DNA from: Guptibacillus hwajinpoensis
GTDB lineage: Bacteria > Bacillota > Bacilli > Bacillales > Guptibacillaceae
Direction: 5' to 3'
Assembly (NCBI RefSeq): GCF_001039475.1
Contig: NZ_LELK01000004.1
Location: forward strand, 557,055-621,054
Length of the DNA stretch: 64,000 bases
This document shows positions 1 to 9,149 of this stretch, piece by piece. How positions within the stretch are numbered: position 1 is the stretch's first letter; each line of letters starts with the position of its first letter. Under the pieces are notes generated by a model, which saw only the letters and a program-made list of their open reading frames with translations, had not been told where the DNA came from and made no database searches. The position numbers were made by a program, and so were the translations under genes.

Positions 1-334
1 CATGACTCCAACGGAAATGGTGACAGCTTATGATGCGGGAGCGGATATGGTGAAAGTTTTCCCAGCCAACAGCATGGGACCAGGGTATCTTAAAAATATT
101 CTTGGACCACTTCCTCAAATTCAAATCATGGCAACGGGTGGAATTGATAAGGAAAATATGTTGGATTATTTCAATGCAGGAGCTAAGGTTGTTGGGATTG
201 GGAGTCAGCTTGTTAAACCTGATCAGTTATCAACAAAAGAAGACTTTGAGAGTTTAAAAGAGTTGGCAAGGCAATATGTTGACAAAGCGGAATCGAATAA
301 AAGCAGAATTTTTGAAAGCGAATTCACTAAATAA
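1..334 (+). CDS. eda: KDPG/KHG aldolase, C-terminal part (cut by window edge)
   Basis: C-terminal 110 residues of a class I 2-keto-3-deoxy-6-phosphogluconate / 4-hydroxy-2-oxoglutarate aldolase, which splits KDPG into pyruvate and glyceraldehyde-3-phosphate in uronate and gluconate breakdown. Visible family motifs are MTPTE at the window edge (normally internal, after PGV), VKVFPA carrying the Schiff-base-region lysine, and the phosphate-binding MATGGI. The reading frame is open at base 2, so the true start lies upstream. The gene ends 13 nt before a TRAP transporter binding protein, suggesting one operon for uptake and catabolism of an acidic sugar such as a hexuronate or 2-keto-3-deoxygluconate. 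The family is clear; the substrate is inferred. Confidence 0.93.
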   Translation, partial: MTPTEMVTAYDAGADMVKVFPANSMGPGYLKNILGPLPQIQIMATGGIDKENMLDYFNAGAKVVGIGSQLVKPDQLSTKEDFESLKELARQYVDKAESNKSRIFESEFTK

Positions 335-347
335 AGGGGGACTTTTT

Positions 348-1370
348 ATGAAGTATGTAGCGACTTTATTGTTAGTCTTGGTTTTATCACTCGGCGTTTT
401 AGCAGGGTGTGGGAATAGTGAGGATGCTGGAGCGAACGAAGACGGTAAGATCAAAATCATTGCGGCGCATAACCAAACATCACCAGAAAACCCGTACCAA
501 TATGGCATGAAAGAATTTAAGAAAGTAGCGGAAGAAAATAGCGATGGAAGTATAGAAGTAGAAGTACATGCAGGAACTTTAGGGACAAGTGAATCAGAAC
601 TCGTTGAAAAGCTTAAACTCGGCGGAGCAGACGTTGTGCTAGTGTCTCCTGGATTTATGTCGAAAACAGGTATTAAAGAGATTGATTTATTCGCCATGCC
701 TTACGTATTTGATAGTTATGAGCATTGGGAGAAAGCGGTGGATGGAGAAGTAGGCGATCAGATTGCTGAAACGATTAATGAAAAGTCCGAGAATACTTTT
801 AAAGTACTAGGTTATTGGACTGCAGGCGTTCGTCACTATTATGGTAAAGAACCGCTAAACACCATGTCAGATATTAAAGGTATGAAGTTCCGTACCCAAA
901 CTTCCGGAGCAATCGCAGACTATTGGGAAGAAACAGGTGCAGTTCCAACATCTGTAGCCTGGGGAGAATTGTACCAAGCTTTACAACAGGGTGTAGTGGA
1001 CGCTTCTGAAAATGCTTATCCTTATTTTGTTCAGCAAAATCACCACAAAACTGAAAATGGAAAGTACATCACAGAAACAGCTCATGACTACACCACTCGC
1101 TTATTACTGATCAATGGGGAGAAATTCGATACTTATACAGACGAACAAAAAGATGCTGTACTACAAGCAGCAGAAGCTTCAGTAACGAAAGAAATTGAAG
1201 TTCTTCACAAGCAAGAAGAAGAGTACAAACAAAAAGCGGTGGATGAAGGGGCAGAAGTGAATGAAATTGATCGCGAACCTTTCATTGAATTAGCAAAACC
1301 CATTCAGGACAAAACTGCAGAAGAAATTGGTGCGACAGAGTTATTGGAGAAAATCCGTGATCTGAAATAA
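348..1370 (+). CDS. dctP: TRAP transporter solute-binding lipoprotein (DctP family)
   Basis: 340-residue extracellular binding protein of a tripartite ATP-independent periplasmic (TRAP) transporter. The start is ATG 348, 8 nt after AAAGGGGG; the open frame extends upstream but overlaps eda. The N-terminus has a lipoprotein signal with lipobox VLAGC (Cys21). Family features include the GKEPLNTMSDIKGMKFR stretch, whose Arg normally binds the carboxylate of the ligand, followed by SVAWGELYQALQQGVVD. Ligands of this subfamily are organic acids or sugar acids. With eda directly upstream, a uronate-type or ketodeoxy-gluconate-type ligand is the best guess. DctQ and DctM follow after an 88-nt gap that contains a hairpin. 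Confidence 0.93.
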   Translation: MKYVATLLLVLVLSLGVLAGCGNSEDAGANEDGKIKIIAAHNQTSPENPYQYGMKEFKKVAEENSDGSIEVEVHAGTLGTSESELVEKLKLGGADVVLVSPGFMSKTGIKEIDLFAMPYVFDSYEHWEKAVDGEVGDQIAETINEKSENTFKVLGYWTAGVRHYYGKEPLNTMSDIKGMKFRTQTSGAIADYWEETGAVPTSVAWGELYQALQQGVVDASENAYPYFVQQNHHKTENGKYITETAHDYTTRLLLINGEKFDTYTDEQKDAVLQAAEASVTKEIEVLHKQEEEYKQKAVDEGAEVNEIDREPFIELAKPIQDKTAEEIGATELLEKIRDLK

Positions 1371-1384
1371 GTAAAGAATAGAGA

Positions 1385-1415
1385 GGCGAGGGTATGATTC
1401 TATGCCTTCGCCCTT
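1385..1415 (+). terminator. Hairpin between dctP and dctQ (attenuator)
   Basis: GGCGAGGGTAT and ATGCCTTCGCC form an 11-bp stem with two G:U pairs, followed by a short T-rich stretch. It sits between the binding-protein gene and the two membrane genes. It would let dctP be made in excess over dctQM, as is common for binding-protein operons. The U-tract is weak, so partial termination or 3'-end stabilisation is more likely than a full stop. Confidence 0.5.
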
Positions 1416-1458
1416 AATTTAATCGCTCGTCTCAGGTTTTTGGAAAGGGGAACTCGGT

Positions 1459-1938
1459 GTGCTTATTAAGTTGCTTGAGAGAATTCAATTAACTATCGGT
1501 GTATTGTTTCTTGTTGTCTTTTTTATCACGATTGTGATTCAAGTTATTACTCGATATATGGGGATTTCAGCCATTTGGACAGAGGAAGTTGCGACGTATT
1601 CCTTTATTTGGGCTGTGTTTATGGGAGCTTCTGTGATGCTTAATAGAAGAGAACATTTTAAATTTGATCTTTTATTGAACAAGTTAAAAGGAAAAAGCAA
1701 AAATAGCTTGTTTCTCGTGAATGACTTAATTCTCTTACTCTTTAGTATCGGATTATTGTACTTAGGGATCGAAGCGGTTCAAAATTTTTGGAACTACACC
1801 TGGGTATCTATACCAGAACTGAAAATGGGATATGTATGGATCTCCATCCCAATTATGGGTGGGACGATGGTTATTTATACATTTGCACACATTCTTCGTA
1901 ATGTAAGGAATTTCTCCAAAAAGGAGGTCGCAGAATGA
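1459..1938 (+). CDS. dctQ: TRAP transporter small permease (DctQ family)
   Basis: 159-residue membrane protein with four predicted transmembrane segments, the usual size and topology of the small TRAP membrane subunit. Typical family signatures are visible: QVITRYMG near residue 30, then WTEEVATYSFIWAVFMGAS, where Thr-Glu-Glu and the following helix are conserved. The start is GTG 1459, 8 nt after GGAAAGGGG. The stop codon overlaps the dctM start (ATGA), so the two subunits are translationally coupled. It should sit in the cytoplasmic membrane with DctM and DctP and drive uptake with a cation gradient. Confidence 0.92.
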   Translation: MLIKLLERIQLTIGVLFLVVFFITIVIQVITRYMGISAIWTEEVATYSFIWAVFMGASVMLNRREHFKFDLLLNKLKGKSKNSLFLVNDLILLLFSIGLLYLGIEAVQNFWNYTWVSIPELKMGYVWISIPIMGGTMVIYTFAHILRNVRNFSKKEVAE

Positions 1939-3224
1939 TTGGTCTTCTGTTAGTTGGTTTATTCATAATCTTAATGATTCTAGGCATTCCAATTGCATTC
2001 GTCATTGGAATTGTTGCTCTTCTAGGAATTATGAATGTTCCTTATATACCTGAAGTAACTGTACCTGTTAAAATGCTAAACGGTCTCGATTCATTTGTTT
2101 TACTGGCAGTTCCGCTGTTTATATTAGCAGCAAACTTGATGAATAGCGGTCAAATCTCACAAAAGTTAATTGACTTAGCGCTGGCGATTGTAGGACATAT
2201 CCGAGGCGGATTAGCACATGCCAATATTCTAGTATCCATGCTTTTTGCAGGAGTTTCAGGTGCTGCTCAAGCTGATACGGCTGGAGTGGGGAAGATTTTA
2301 ATCCCTAATATGAAGAAACAGGGATATGACACTGAAACAGCCGTTGGTATTACAGCCGCTTCATCTACGATTGGAGTTATCATTCCTCCAAGTATTCCAA
2401 TGATTATCTTTGCAGGACTAACAAATGTATCAGTTGGTGCTTTGTTCTTAGTTGGTATCATTCCTGGCATTTTAGTTGGCATCGGCATGATGGTCTTAGT
2501 TTATATTCTAGCTAGGAAAAGAGGGTATCCAACCTACCAAAAAGCTTCTATGAAAAATTTCATGAAACAGTTTATTGGAACAATACCAGCCCTAATGACA
2601 CCAGTTATTTTAATTGGAGGAATCATTACAGGTATTTTCACAGCAACTGAAGCAGCTGCATTTGCTTCACTTTATACAGTCATCATTGGCGTTTTTTATT
2701 ACAAAACACTTAAAATAAAAGATTTTCCTAAAATTCTAGTCGATACACTAACACTTAGTTCTTTGTCTCTATTTGCTTTAGCGGCAGCAAATGCTTTAGG
2801 AGAATTGATGAGTTATTATCAATTATCATTATGGGCTGAACAATTTTTTGCTAATAACATTGATAGCAAATGGATTTTTCTTTTGATCATCATTGCTTTC
2901 TTCCTATTCGTAGGGACATTTATGGATGCTATTCCAGCCATGATATTATTTATCCCAGTCATACTTCCAGTTGCGATCGGTTTCGAGATTGACCCTATCT
3001 TATTAGGGATAGTGACGATCATGACATTAGCAGTTGGACTAGTAACACCCCCTTATGGATTGTGTTTACTCCTAGCTGCCAAAATAGGAAAGTTACCAGT
3101 CGAACGTTCATTAGGAGCCGTAATGCCGTATATCGCAATCGTACTCGTAGTACTGCTAGTCGTTGCCTTTATTCCTGATGTCGCTTTTTATCTACCAAAA
3201 GTGATTAATCCTAATTTATTCTAA
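1935..3224 (+). CDS. dctM: TRAP transporter large permease (DctM family)
   Basis: 429-residue large TRAP subunit with about 12 transmembrane segments, the ion-coupled translocation channel. Recognisable features are the N-terminal GIPIAFVIG, FAGVSGAAQADTAGVG, and the repeat signature SSTIGVIIPPSIPMI, mirrored in the second half by LAVGLVTPPYG. Length is normal for the family. It overlaps dctQ by 4 nt. The TAA stop at 3222-3224 coincides with the left end of a MITE-like repeat, so the element begins at the last codon of the gene. The last residues (NPNLF) may therefore differ from relatives lacking the insertion. Confidence 0.94.
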   Translation: MIGLLLVGLFIILMILGIPIAFVIGIVALLGIMNVPYIPEVTVPVKMLNGLDSFVLLAVPLFILAANLMNSGQISQKLIDLALAIVGHIRGGLAHANILVSMLFAGVSGAAQADTAGVGKILIPNMKKQGYDTETAVGITAASSTIGVIIPPSIPMIIFAGLTNVSVGALFLVGIIPGILVGIGMMVLVYILARKRGYPTYQKASMKNFMKQFIGTIPALMTPVILIGGIITGIFTATEAAAFASLYTVIIGVFYYKTLKIKDFPKILVDTLTLSSLSLFALAAANALGELMSYYQLSLWAEQFFANNIDSKWIFLLIIIAFFLFVGTFMDAIPAMILFIPVILPVAIGFEIDPILLGIVTIMTLAVGLVTPPYGLCLLLAAKIGKLPVERSLGAVMPYIAIVLVVLLVVAFIPDVAFYLPKVINPNLF

Positions 3225-3419
3225 AGGCTCTTTTGGTAAATATTGTTGCTGAAAGAGTATGTCAATTTCCCCTCCAGAATGCTCGCTTTCCGTGAGGCGG
3301 GCGGTGAGCCTCCTCGTCGCGAGGTCTCACCTGTCCCGCTAGTCCCGCAGGAGTCGAGCGTGAAGTCAGGTTCTTTTAAAAAAATCCTTCTAAAAGCAAC
3401 AATCTTTTAGAAAAGAGCC
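3223..3419 (+). repeat. MITE-like intergenic element, copy A (inverted core)
   Basis: About 197-bp element with imperfect terminal inverted repeats. The left end reads AAAGGCTCTTTT and then ATTGTTGCT; the right end reads AAAAGCAACAAT and then AAAAGAGCC. The core (about 3275-3362) is the G+C-rich block with CCTCGTCGC, CCTGTCCCGCTAGTCCCGC and AGGAGTCGAGC, in the reverse orientation to copies B and E. No open reading frame is carried. It starts on the stop codon of dctM. Confidence 0.8.
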
Positions 3420-3424
3420 ATTCT

Positions 3425-3472
3425 AAAAAACGTAGTGGGGTCAGGCACCAGTCTGACCCCACTACGTTTTTT
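3425..3472. terminator. Bidirectional terminator-like palindrome with GTCAGGCAC core
   Basis: A-tract, CGTAGTGGGGTCAG, short loop, CTGACCCCACTACG, T-tract. This is a near-perfect long palindrome with A and T runs on both sides, able to terminate in either direction. Its core belongs to the GGTCAGGCAC/GTGCCTGACC family seen at seven other places in the window. It ends the TRAP operon. Confidence 0.75.
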
Positions 3473-3623
3473 ACTCATTAATCAAACGTTTGTTTAACGA
3501 CTTATCGTCTACTTTTTGAAACAATGCTTCAAACCCCGTTTCAAAACAGAAACATAATACTTCAAATTCCTTCCAAAGACCTGGGTAGATGGATGCGTAA
3601 ATCCAGTGGTTTTTTCTATATAC

Positions 3624-3652
3624 GTGACAATAGTGGTATAGACGACTATATT
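3624..3652 (+). promoter_or_regulatory. Sigma-A-type promoter for the muropeptide hydrolase genes, with palindrome
   Basis: GTGACA at 3624-3629 and TATATT at 3647-3652 are separated by exactly 17 bp. A small palindrome TATAG-ACGA-CTATA (3637-3650) covers the end of the spacer and the -10, a reasonable operator position. It lies about 90 nt upstream of the amiE-like start. I see no other gene in 3473-3744. Confidence 0.5.
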
Positions 3653-3744
3653 GGATCGAGTTACACTTTGGTAAGAATATTCTGTAAATTATTATGAGAG
3701 GAGACTTTACGTTTGGGACAAGTTTAAGCAAAAAGGAGGGCACT

Positions 3745-5433
3745 ATGGGAAGAAAACCGCTGTCACTGTTGCTTTCAACTGTACTTGGAATGTCTTTATT
3801 AGCTCCGTCCGGATTAGCTGCTCCAGGTCCGACAATTGAAGAAAAAGGTAAGGTAAATCATCATCAAAAGCACAATCCATCCAACAAAGCCCATCCGAAT
3901 TTTTCATGGGATAACCCAGGTCCTACATCACCGGTTCTTCACAAAGGGTCATTAAAAGGAGCTGGTATGCGGAAGCAACCTCTTCAGCAAATTGACGACA
4001 TGCTTCAAAATGCCATTGACGAAAAGGTAATGCCAGGTGCAGTGGCCTTTGTCGCTCGAAGAGGTCATATTGTGAAAGAGGAAGCGTACGGATATTCAGC
4101 ACGCTACACAGATGATGAATTCACTGAAATGAAGAACCCCATTCCAATGAGTAAGAATACGATTTTTGATCTTGCCTCGATTAGCAAACTTTTTACCACA
4201 ACCGCTGCTATGAAACTGTTTGAAGAAGGAAAGTTTCAGCTTGATGATCCTGTCTCAACCTACATTCCTGAATTCGCTGCGAACGGAAAAGAAAGCGTTA
4301 CGATTGAACAGCTCATGACGCATACGTCTGGATTTAAGCCGTGGATCCCTCTTTATACAGTTGATGGAAGCCGAGAAGATCGACTTCAATATGTTTTCAA
4401 CTATCCACTACAGTCTGAGCCAGGTACAGCGTATACATACAGCGACCTTAACATGATCACGCTTGGTGCTCTTGTTGAGCGTTTATCAGGTATGCGACTC
4501 GATGAGTATGTGAAACAGGAAATCACAAAGCCTCTCAAAATGAACGATACGATGTACAATCCACCATCACATTTAAAAGAAAGAATTGCCGCAACGGAAT
4601 ATCAGCCGTGGACGAATCGAGGTCTTGTCTGGGGTGAGGTTCATGATGAAAGCGCCTGGTCACTTGAAGGTGTTGCGGGTCATGCAGGTGTCTTTTCCAC
4701 CGCTTCAGATTTAGCAAAGTTCGCTCACATGTTTCTGTTGGAAGGGCGCTACGGTGGTACGCGCATCCTCGAACCTGAGACGGTTAAACTGTTAACTGAA
4801 AACCGTATTCCTGAATTTCCTGGTGATGATCATGGTCTTGGCTGGGAGCTTCAACAGGGATGGTTTATGGACGCTCTTTCTGGGAGTACGACGCTTGGAC
4901 ATACTGGTTATACAGGTACATCCATTGTTGTTAGCCCGACAAACCAAACGATCGCGATCTTATTAACAAACCGAGTGCACCCAACGCGAAACACGGTCTC
5001 AACTTCACCAACACGGCGTGAGTTTGCAAGAAAAGTTGCTGACGCGATTCCTGTTGCAATGGATAAGAAAGCGAATCCGTGGTTTGCGGGATACGGAGAT
5101 AAACAGATGAAGCACCTTACTGCTGAAGTCGATGTTACGAAAGATACTGCTTTAACGTTTCATACATGGTATCGGATCGAGGAAGGCTATGATCTAGGGA
5201 CTGTTGAGGTAACTGAGAATGGTAGTGAATGGACTGAAGTTGCAACGCTTACCGGAAGTAGTCTTGACTGGGAGCAAGAAGACGTTATCATTCCAGCAGG
5301 TACGACCGCCATTCGTTTTACCTACAGCACGGACGGATCTGTTAACAAACGCGGATGGTATGTCGATCAAGTCAAATTGAATGGAACGGATCTTCATTTT
5401 GAAAGTGATAAATGGATACAACGCTCATATTAA
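3745..5433 (+). CDS. Secreted AmiE-like amidase of the beta-lactamase / penicillin-binding fold
   Basis: 562-residue exported serine hydrolase of the class C beta-lactamase family. Start ATG 3745 is chosen because AAAGGAGGG lies 4-5 nt upstream; the longer frame from 3694 lacks a ribosome site. A signal peptide (residues 1-26, ending GLAAP) is visible. The SxxK motif is SISK (Ser145-Lys148) in FDLASISKLF, the tyrosine motif is YTYSDLN, and the KTG equivalent is GHTGYTGTS. The C-terminal ~110 residues form an extra beta-sandwich-like domain (WYRIEEGYDLGTVEV ... GWYVDQVKLNG) of carbohydrate-binding or immune-inhibitor-A-like type. In B. subtilis the neighbour of NagZ and NamZ in this fold is AmiE, which cleaves the lactyl-peptide bond of muropeptides. 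The same role is inferred here from fold and context. Confidence 0.85.
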   Translation: MGRKPLSLLLSTVLGMSLLAPSGLAAPGPTIEEKGKVNHHQKHNPSNKAHPNFSWDNPGPTSPVLHKGSLKGAGMRKQPLQQIDDMLQNAIDEKVMPGAVAFVARRGHIVKEEAYGYSARYTDDEFTEMKNPIPMSKNTIFDLASISKLFTTTAAMKLFEEGKFQLDDPVSTYIPEFAANGKESVTIEQLMTHTSGFKPWIPLYTVDGSREDRLQYVFNYPLQSEPGTAYTYSDLNMITLGALVERLSGMRLDEYVKQEITKPLKMNDTMYNPPSHLKERIAATEYQPWTNRGLVWGEVHDESAWSLEGVAGHAGVFSTASDLAKFAHMFLLEGRYGGTRILEPETVKLLTENRIPEFPGDDHGLGWELQQGWFMDALSGSTTLGHTGYTGTSIVVSPTNQTIAILLTNRVHPTRNTVSTSPTRREFARKVADAIPVAMDKKANPWFAGYGDKQMKHLTAEVDVTKDTALTFHTWYRIEEGYDLGTVEVTENGSEWTEVATLTGSSLDWEQEDVIIPAGTTAIRFTYSTDGSVNKRGWYVDQVKLNGTDLHFESDKWIQRSY

Positions 5434-5457
5434 TTCTCAAAATCAGGAGGGGTAGAA

Positions 5458-7554
5458 ATGGGAGTATGGCCGAAACGAATCATCGTAGGATTGCTTGCGT
5501 TACTAATGGTTTTCTCGCAAGGAATGTTACCAATGAAAACAGCTGCCGAAGATAGTGAAGCGAGGGATTTAATTTTATTGGAAAATGTCCCTGAAGTAAG
5601 CTCGAAGTTTGATGGAAATACCATCACCTTAAATGCTCTTCATCTTTATGATGACGGTCATTTTATGAAAACAGATCAAAACCTAAAGTGGAAATCATCC
5701 AACAAGAAAGTGGCTAAAGTTGATGATGATGGAAATGTAACGCTAACAGGGAAGCGCGGTCGTACGTTTATTAGCGTTTCGGATGGCTTGCATTCCGATC
5801 GAATGGCGCTTGATTACAAGGTAGACAAATCCTCCAAAAAAGCGTCAAAAGCTAGACTCGTTAAGCAAAAAGGACAGCAATACAATATCATCCAAAACGC
5901 GATCGATGGGATGACAATTGAGGAAAAAGTTGGTCAAATGCTTATGCCGGATTACCGAAACTGGGATGGTAAAAATGTGACTGAAATGCTTCCTGAAATT
6001 GAAGCACAAATTAAAGAATACCATCTTGGTGGCGTTATTTTATTTAGAGAAAACGTTGTAACGACAGAACAAACAACGAAGCTTGTCTCGGATTATCAGA
6101 GAGCATCTGAGAAATACGGGATGCTGATGACAATTGATCAGGAAGGTGGAATTGTGACGCGGCTTCAGTCTGGAACCGATATGCCAGGGAACATGGCGCT
6201 TGGCGCAACGCGTTCAGAAAGTCTTGCACATGATGTAGGACATGCCATTGGCGAAGAGCTAGAGTCACTTGGTTTGAACATGAACTTCGCGCCAGATATG
6301 GATGTGAACAACAATCCAGATAATCCGGTCATCGGGGTTCGCTCGTTTGGAGAAGATCCTAAGCTTGTGGCTGATCTCGGAATTGCTTACACGAAAGGTC
6401 TTCAGGAAACAGGCGTTGCAGCAACGGCCAAGCATTTTCCTGGTCATGGTGACACAGCAGTCGATTCACATCTAGGTCTTCCGGAAGTTCCACATGATAA
6501 AGAACGTCTTATGGAAGTAGAGCTTTACCCGTTCCAGAAGGCGATGGAAGCAGGTATCGATGCGATTATGACTGCTCACGTCACTTTCCCGAAAATCGAT
6601 GATACAAAAGTGATTTCTCAAAAAGATGGGACTGAAATCTCTCTTCCAGCCACTCTTTCTCACAAAGTACTCACAGAGCTAATGCGAGATGAAATGGGAT
6701 ACGAGGGCGTGATTACGACAGATGCGATGAATATGAAGGCAATTCAGGATCATTTCGGATCTGTCGATGCAGCGATTCGTGCAGTTAAAGCTGGAACGGA
6801 TATTGTGTTGATGCCCGTTGGACTTTCAGAAGTAGCTCATGGCTTGCTTGATGCAGTCGACGAAGGTGAAATTTCAGAAGAACGAATTGAGGCTTCCGTT
6901 GAACGTATTCTTACGCTAAAAGTAAAGCGAGGCATCATTAAATCAGAACAACCAGCTAACGTGAACGATCAGATCGACCGTGCACTTCAAGTTGTTGGGT
7001 CCGAGGAGCACAAAGCTGTTGAAAAAGAAGCAGCAAATAAATCGATCACGCTTGTTAAGAACGATCGCGTTCTTCCGCTTGATCCAGCTAGCGACGAGCA
7101 CGTAGTCGTGGTTGGTAGGAGCTTTGTCGATTCGCTTGGAGATGCCGTTACATCTCACCACGATAACACTTCTGTTATTTCGGTGAATTCAACGTACAAA
7201 CTAACGGATGAACAGCGCGAGACACTCAATGCCGCAGATAAAATTATCATCGGAACGTATACGTACAGCGTGGGAACGCGATCACCAGATCATCCACAAA
7301 TGAAGATGGTAGAAAGCATTATGACAGAGGCGGATGCTCCTGTTATCGCAGTTGGCATTCGTAATCCATACGACATCATGGCGTATCCGAACGTAGAGGG
7401 CTATATTGCGCAATATGGATTTAGAACAGCAAGCTTTGAGGCAACGGCTTCGACGATTTATGGTAGCAATCAACCGTCTGGTAAGCTGCCGATTACTATA
7501 CCTGGGGAAAATGACGATGTGCTCTATCACTTTGGTCATGGGTTAACGTACTAA
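5458..7554 (+). CDS. nagZ: Exo-beta-N-acetylglucosaminidase NagZ (GH3) with N-terminal Big2-like domain
   Basis: 698-residue GH3 enzyme that removes non-reducing-end GlcNAc from peptidoglycan fragments. An N-terminal signal sequence (residues 1-30) indicates export. Residues about 40-125 (KWKSSNKKVAKVDDDGNVTL) look like a bacterial Ig-like Big2 domain, an extra module compared with B. subtilis NagZ. The GH3 barrel follows, with KHFPGHGD at 325-332 (the His-Asp pair proposed as general acid/base in Gram-positive NagZ) and the nucleophile Asp422 in ITTDAMNM. A second alpha/beta domain closes the protein. Start ATG 5458 has AGGAGGGG upstream. It sits 24 nt after the amidase gene and 21 nt before namZ, in one operon. 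Confidence 0.93.
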   Translation: MGVWPKRIIVGLLALLMVFSQGMLPMKTAAEDSEARDLILLENVPEVSSKFDGNTITLNALHLYDDGHFMKTDQNLKWKSSNKKVAKVDDDGNVTLTGKRGRTFISVSDGLHSDRMALDYKVDKSSKKASKARLVKQKGQQYNIIQNAIDGMTIEEKVGQMLMPDYRNWDGKNVTEMLPEIEAQIKEYHLGGVILFRENVVTTEQTTKLVSDYQRASEKYGMLMTIDQEGGIVTRLQSGTDMPGNMALGATRSESLAHDVGHAIGEELESLGLNMNFAPDMDVNNNPDNPVIGVRSFGEDPKLVADLGIAYTKGLQETGVAATAKHFPGHGDTAVDSHLGLPEVPHDKERLMEVELYPFQKAMEAGIDAIMTAHVTFPKIDDTKVISQKDGTEISLPATLSHKVLTELMRDEMGYEGVITTDAMNMKAIQDHFGSVDAAIRAVKAGTDIVLMPVGLSEVAHGLLDAVDEGEISEERIEASVERILTLKVKRGIIKSEQPANVNDQIDRALQVVGSEEHKAVEKEAANKSITLVKNDRVLPLDPASDEHVVVVGRSFVDSLGDAVTSHHDNTSVISVNSTYKLTDEQRETLNAADKIIIGTYTYSVGTRSPDHPQMKMVESIMTEADAPVIAVGIRNPYDIMAYPNVEGYIAQYGFRTASFEATASTIYGSNQPSGKLPITIPGENDDVLYHFGHGLTY

Positions 7555-7575
7555 GTTCAATAGGGGAGGATTACG

Positions 7576-8847
7576 ATGAAAAAATGGTTGGTTATGTTGT
7601 TAACGTCGATTCTCATTCTGTCTTCGTTGTCGGTGGCTCTTGCTGATAACAATGGAAAAGGAAATGCTCATGGACATCATAAGCATAAGAAGAAATTCAA
7701 GCTTGGTGTTGAAGTTCTTTTAGATGAACAAAAAGAGCTGATTGAAGGGAAGAGCGTTGGACTGATTACGAATCCAACAGGGGTTGATCAAGATCTAACG
7801 AGTATTGTTGATTTACTTCATAACGATCCAGATGTTGATCTTAAAGCGCTCTATGGACCTGAACATGGCGTGCGAGGTAGCGCTCAGGCTGGTGAATATG
7901 TGGAGTATTATATTGATGAAGAAACCGGTCTTCCTGTATACAGCCTCTATGGATCTACAAAAAAGCCAACACCTGAGATGTTAGAAGGTATTGATGTTCT
8001 TCTCTTTGATATCCAAGATGTTGGAACGCGCTTCTACACGTACATTTATACGATGGCTTATGCGATGGAAGCGGCAGAGGAGAATGACATTGAGTTTATC
8101 GTTCTTGATCGCCCGAATCCTCTTGGTGGAGAAGCGATCGAAGGACCTGTTCTTGATGATGAGTATTCGTCTTTCGTCGGAAAATATGAGATTCCACTTC
8201 GCCACGGTATGACGGTTGGAGAGCTTGCCAAACTTTTTAATGAAGAATTTGACATTGGTGCCAATCTGACAGTTGTTGAAATGGATAAGTGGAAGCGCGA
8301 CATGTACTACGATGACACGCCACTCGAATGGGTGCTTCCTTCACCAAATATGCCAACGCTTGATACGGCACTTGTGTATCCTGGTGCCGCATTAATCGAA
8401 GGAACGAACGTGTCGGAAGGTCGTGGAACGACAAAACCATTTGAATTAATCGGTGCACCTTTCATTAACGCAACAGAACTCGCAAATGAGTTAAATGGTC
8501 TTAAGCTGCCAGGCGTTGATTTTCGAGCCGCTTCTTTTACGCCTTCCTTCTCAAAGCACGCTGGTAAGTTAACGCACGGGGTTCAAATTCACGTGACGGA
8601 TAAAGAAGCGTTTGAACCAGTAACAACAGGACTAAGTCTTGTTAAAACGATCCATGATCTTTATCCAGAAGACTTCGAATTCCGCGCAGAAAACAGTGCA
8701 GGCGTCTCATTCTTTGATCTTCTCGTAGGGAACGGTTGGATTCGTGATGCGATTGAAGATGGGGAAACAGTTGAAGAGATGGAACAAAAGTGGCAGGGTG
8801 ATTTAAGAGAGTTTAACGAAGTAAGAGAAAATTACTTGCTTTATTAA
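7576..8847 (+). CDS. namZ: Exo-beta-N-acetylmuramidase NamZ (DUF1343 / YbbC family)
   Basis: 423-residue secreted protein with a clear signal peptide (residues 1-23, SLSVALA). It is followed by a His/Lys-rich linker and the DUF1343 domain. Family landmarks are VGLITNPTGVD, LYGPEHGVRG, VLLFDIQDVGTRFYTYI, VLDRPNPLGG and EGTNVSEGRGTTKPFE. B. subtilis YbbC (NamZ) releases MurNAc from the non-reducing end of peptidoglycan chains after NagZ has removed GlcNAc, and the tandem nagZ-namZ order is conserved here. The gene has a good ribosome site (GGGGAGGA) and is followed by a strong terminator, closing the secreted-hydrolase operon. Confidence 0.93.
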   Translation: MKKWLVMLLTSILILSSLSVALADNNGKGNAHGHHKHKKKFKLGVEVLLDEQKELIEGKSVGLITNPTGVDQDLTSIVDLLHNDPDVDLKALYGPEHGVRGSAQAGEYVEYYIDEETGLPVYSLYGSTKKPTPEMLEGIDVLLFDIQDVGTRFYTYIYTMAYAMEAAEENDIEFIVLDRPNPLGGEAIEGPVLDDEYSSFVGKYEIPLRHGMTVGELAKLFNEEFDIGANLTVVEMDKWKRDMYYDDTPLEWVLPSPNMPTLDTALVYPGAALIEGTNVSEGRGTTKPFELIGAPFINATELANELNGLKLPGVDFRAASFTPSFSKHAGKLTHGVQIHVTDKEAFEPVTTGLSLVKTIHDLYPEDFEFRAENSAGVSFFDLLVGNGWIRDAIEDGETVEEMEQKWQGDLREFNEVRENYLLY

Positions 8848-8859
8848 AGTTAGGGAGAG

Positions 8860-8895
8860 AACACTTGTGATGACATGTCACAAGTGTTTCTTTTA
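8860..8895 (+). terminator. Rho-independent terminator after namZ
   Basis: AACACTTGTGA and TCACAAGTGTT form a perfect 11-bp stem with a 7-nt loop, followed by TTCTTTT. It separates the secreted-hydrolase operon from the murR operon. Confidence 0.85.
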
Positions 8896-8897
8896 TA

Positions 8898-9113
8898 AAG
8901 ATTCTTTTCTAAAATGTTGTTACTAATGAAAAAAACCTTCTATAGAGAACCTCACTTAGTTGATTGGAGCGGAAGGTGCTCGACTCCTGCGGGACTAGCG
9001 GGACAGGTGAGACCCCACAGGAGCGTAAGCGACGAGGAGGCTCACCGCCCGCCGAAAGCGAGCATCCTGGAGCGCAAATCAACCGCTTTATAACAACAAA
9101 GTATACAAAAATG
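8898..9113 (+). repeat. MITE-like intergenic element, copy B
   Basis: About 215-bp copy. The core at 8961-9085 begins TGATTGGAGCGGAAGG and runs through ACTCCTGCGGGACTAGC, CACAGGAGCGTAAGCGACG and CATCCTGGAGCG. The ends are degenerate forms of the terminal repeats (AAAGATTCTTTTCT with TGTTGTTAC on the left; ATAACAACAAAG on the right). It fills most of the gap between namZ and murR and has the same orientation as copy E. Confidence 0.75.
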
Positions 9114-9149
9114 GATTTATATAGATGTAACAAAACTTCAAAAAAAGTA

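Noticed and set aside
3223..3419. CRISPR or insertion-sequence gene in the repeat-rich gaps
   Set aside because: Repeats are dispersed singly, with no regular spacers, and contain no transposase frame.
3471..3743. 90-codon minus-strand frame upstream of the secreted amidase
   Set aside because: No ribosome site, no family resemblance, and it would run through the amidase promoter.
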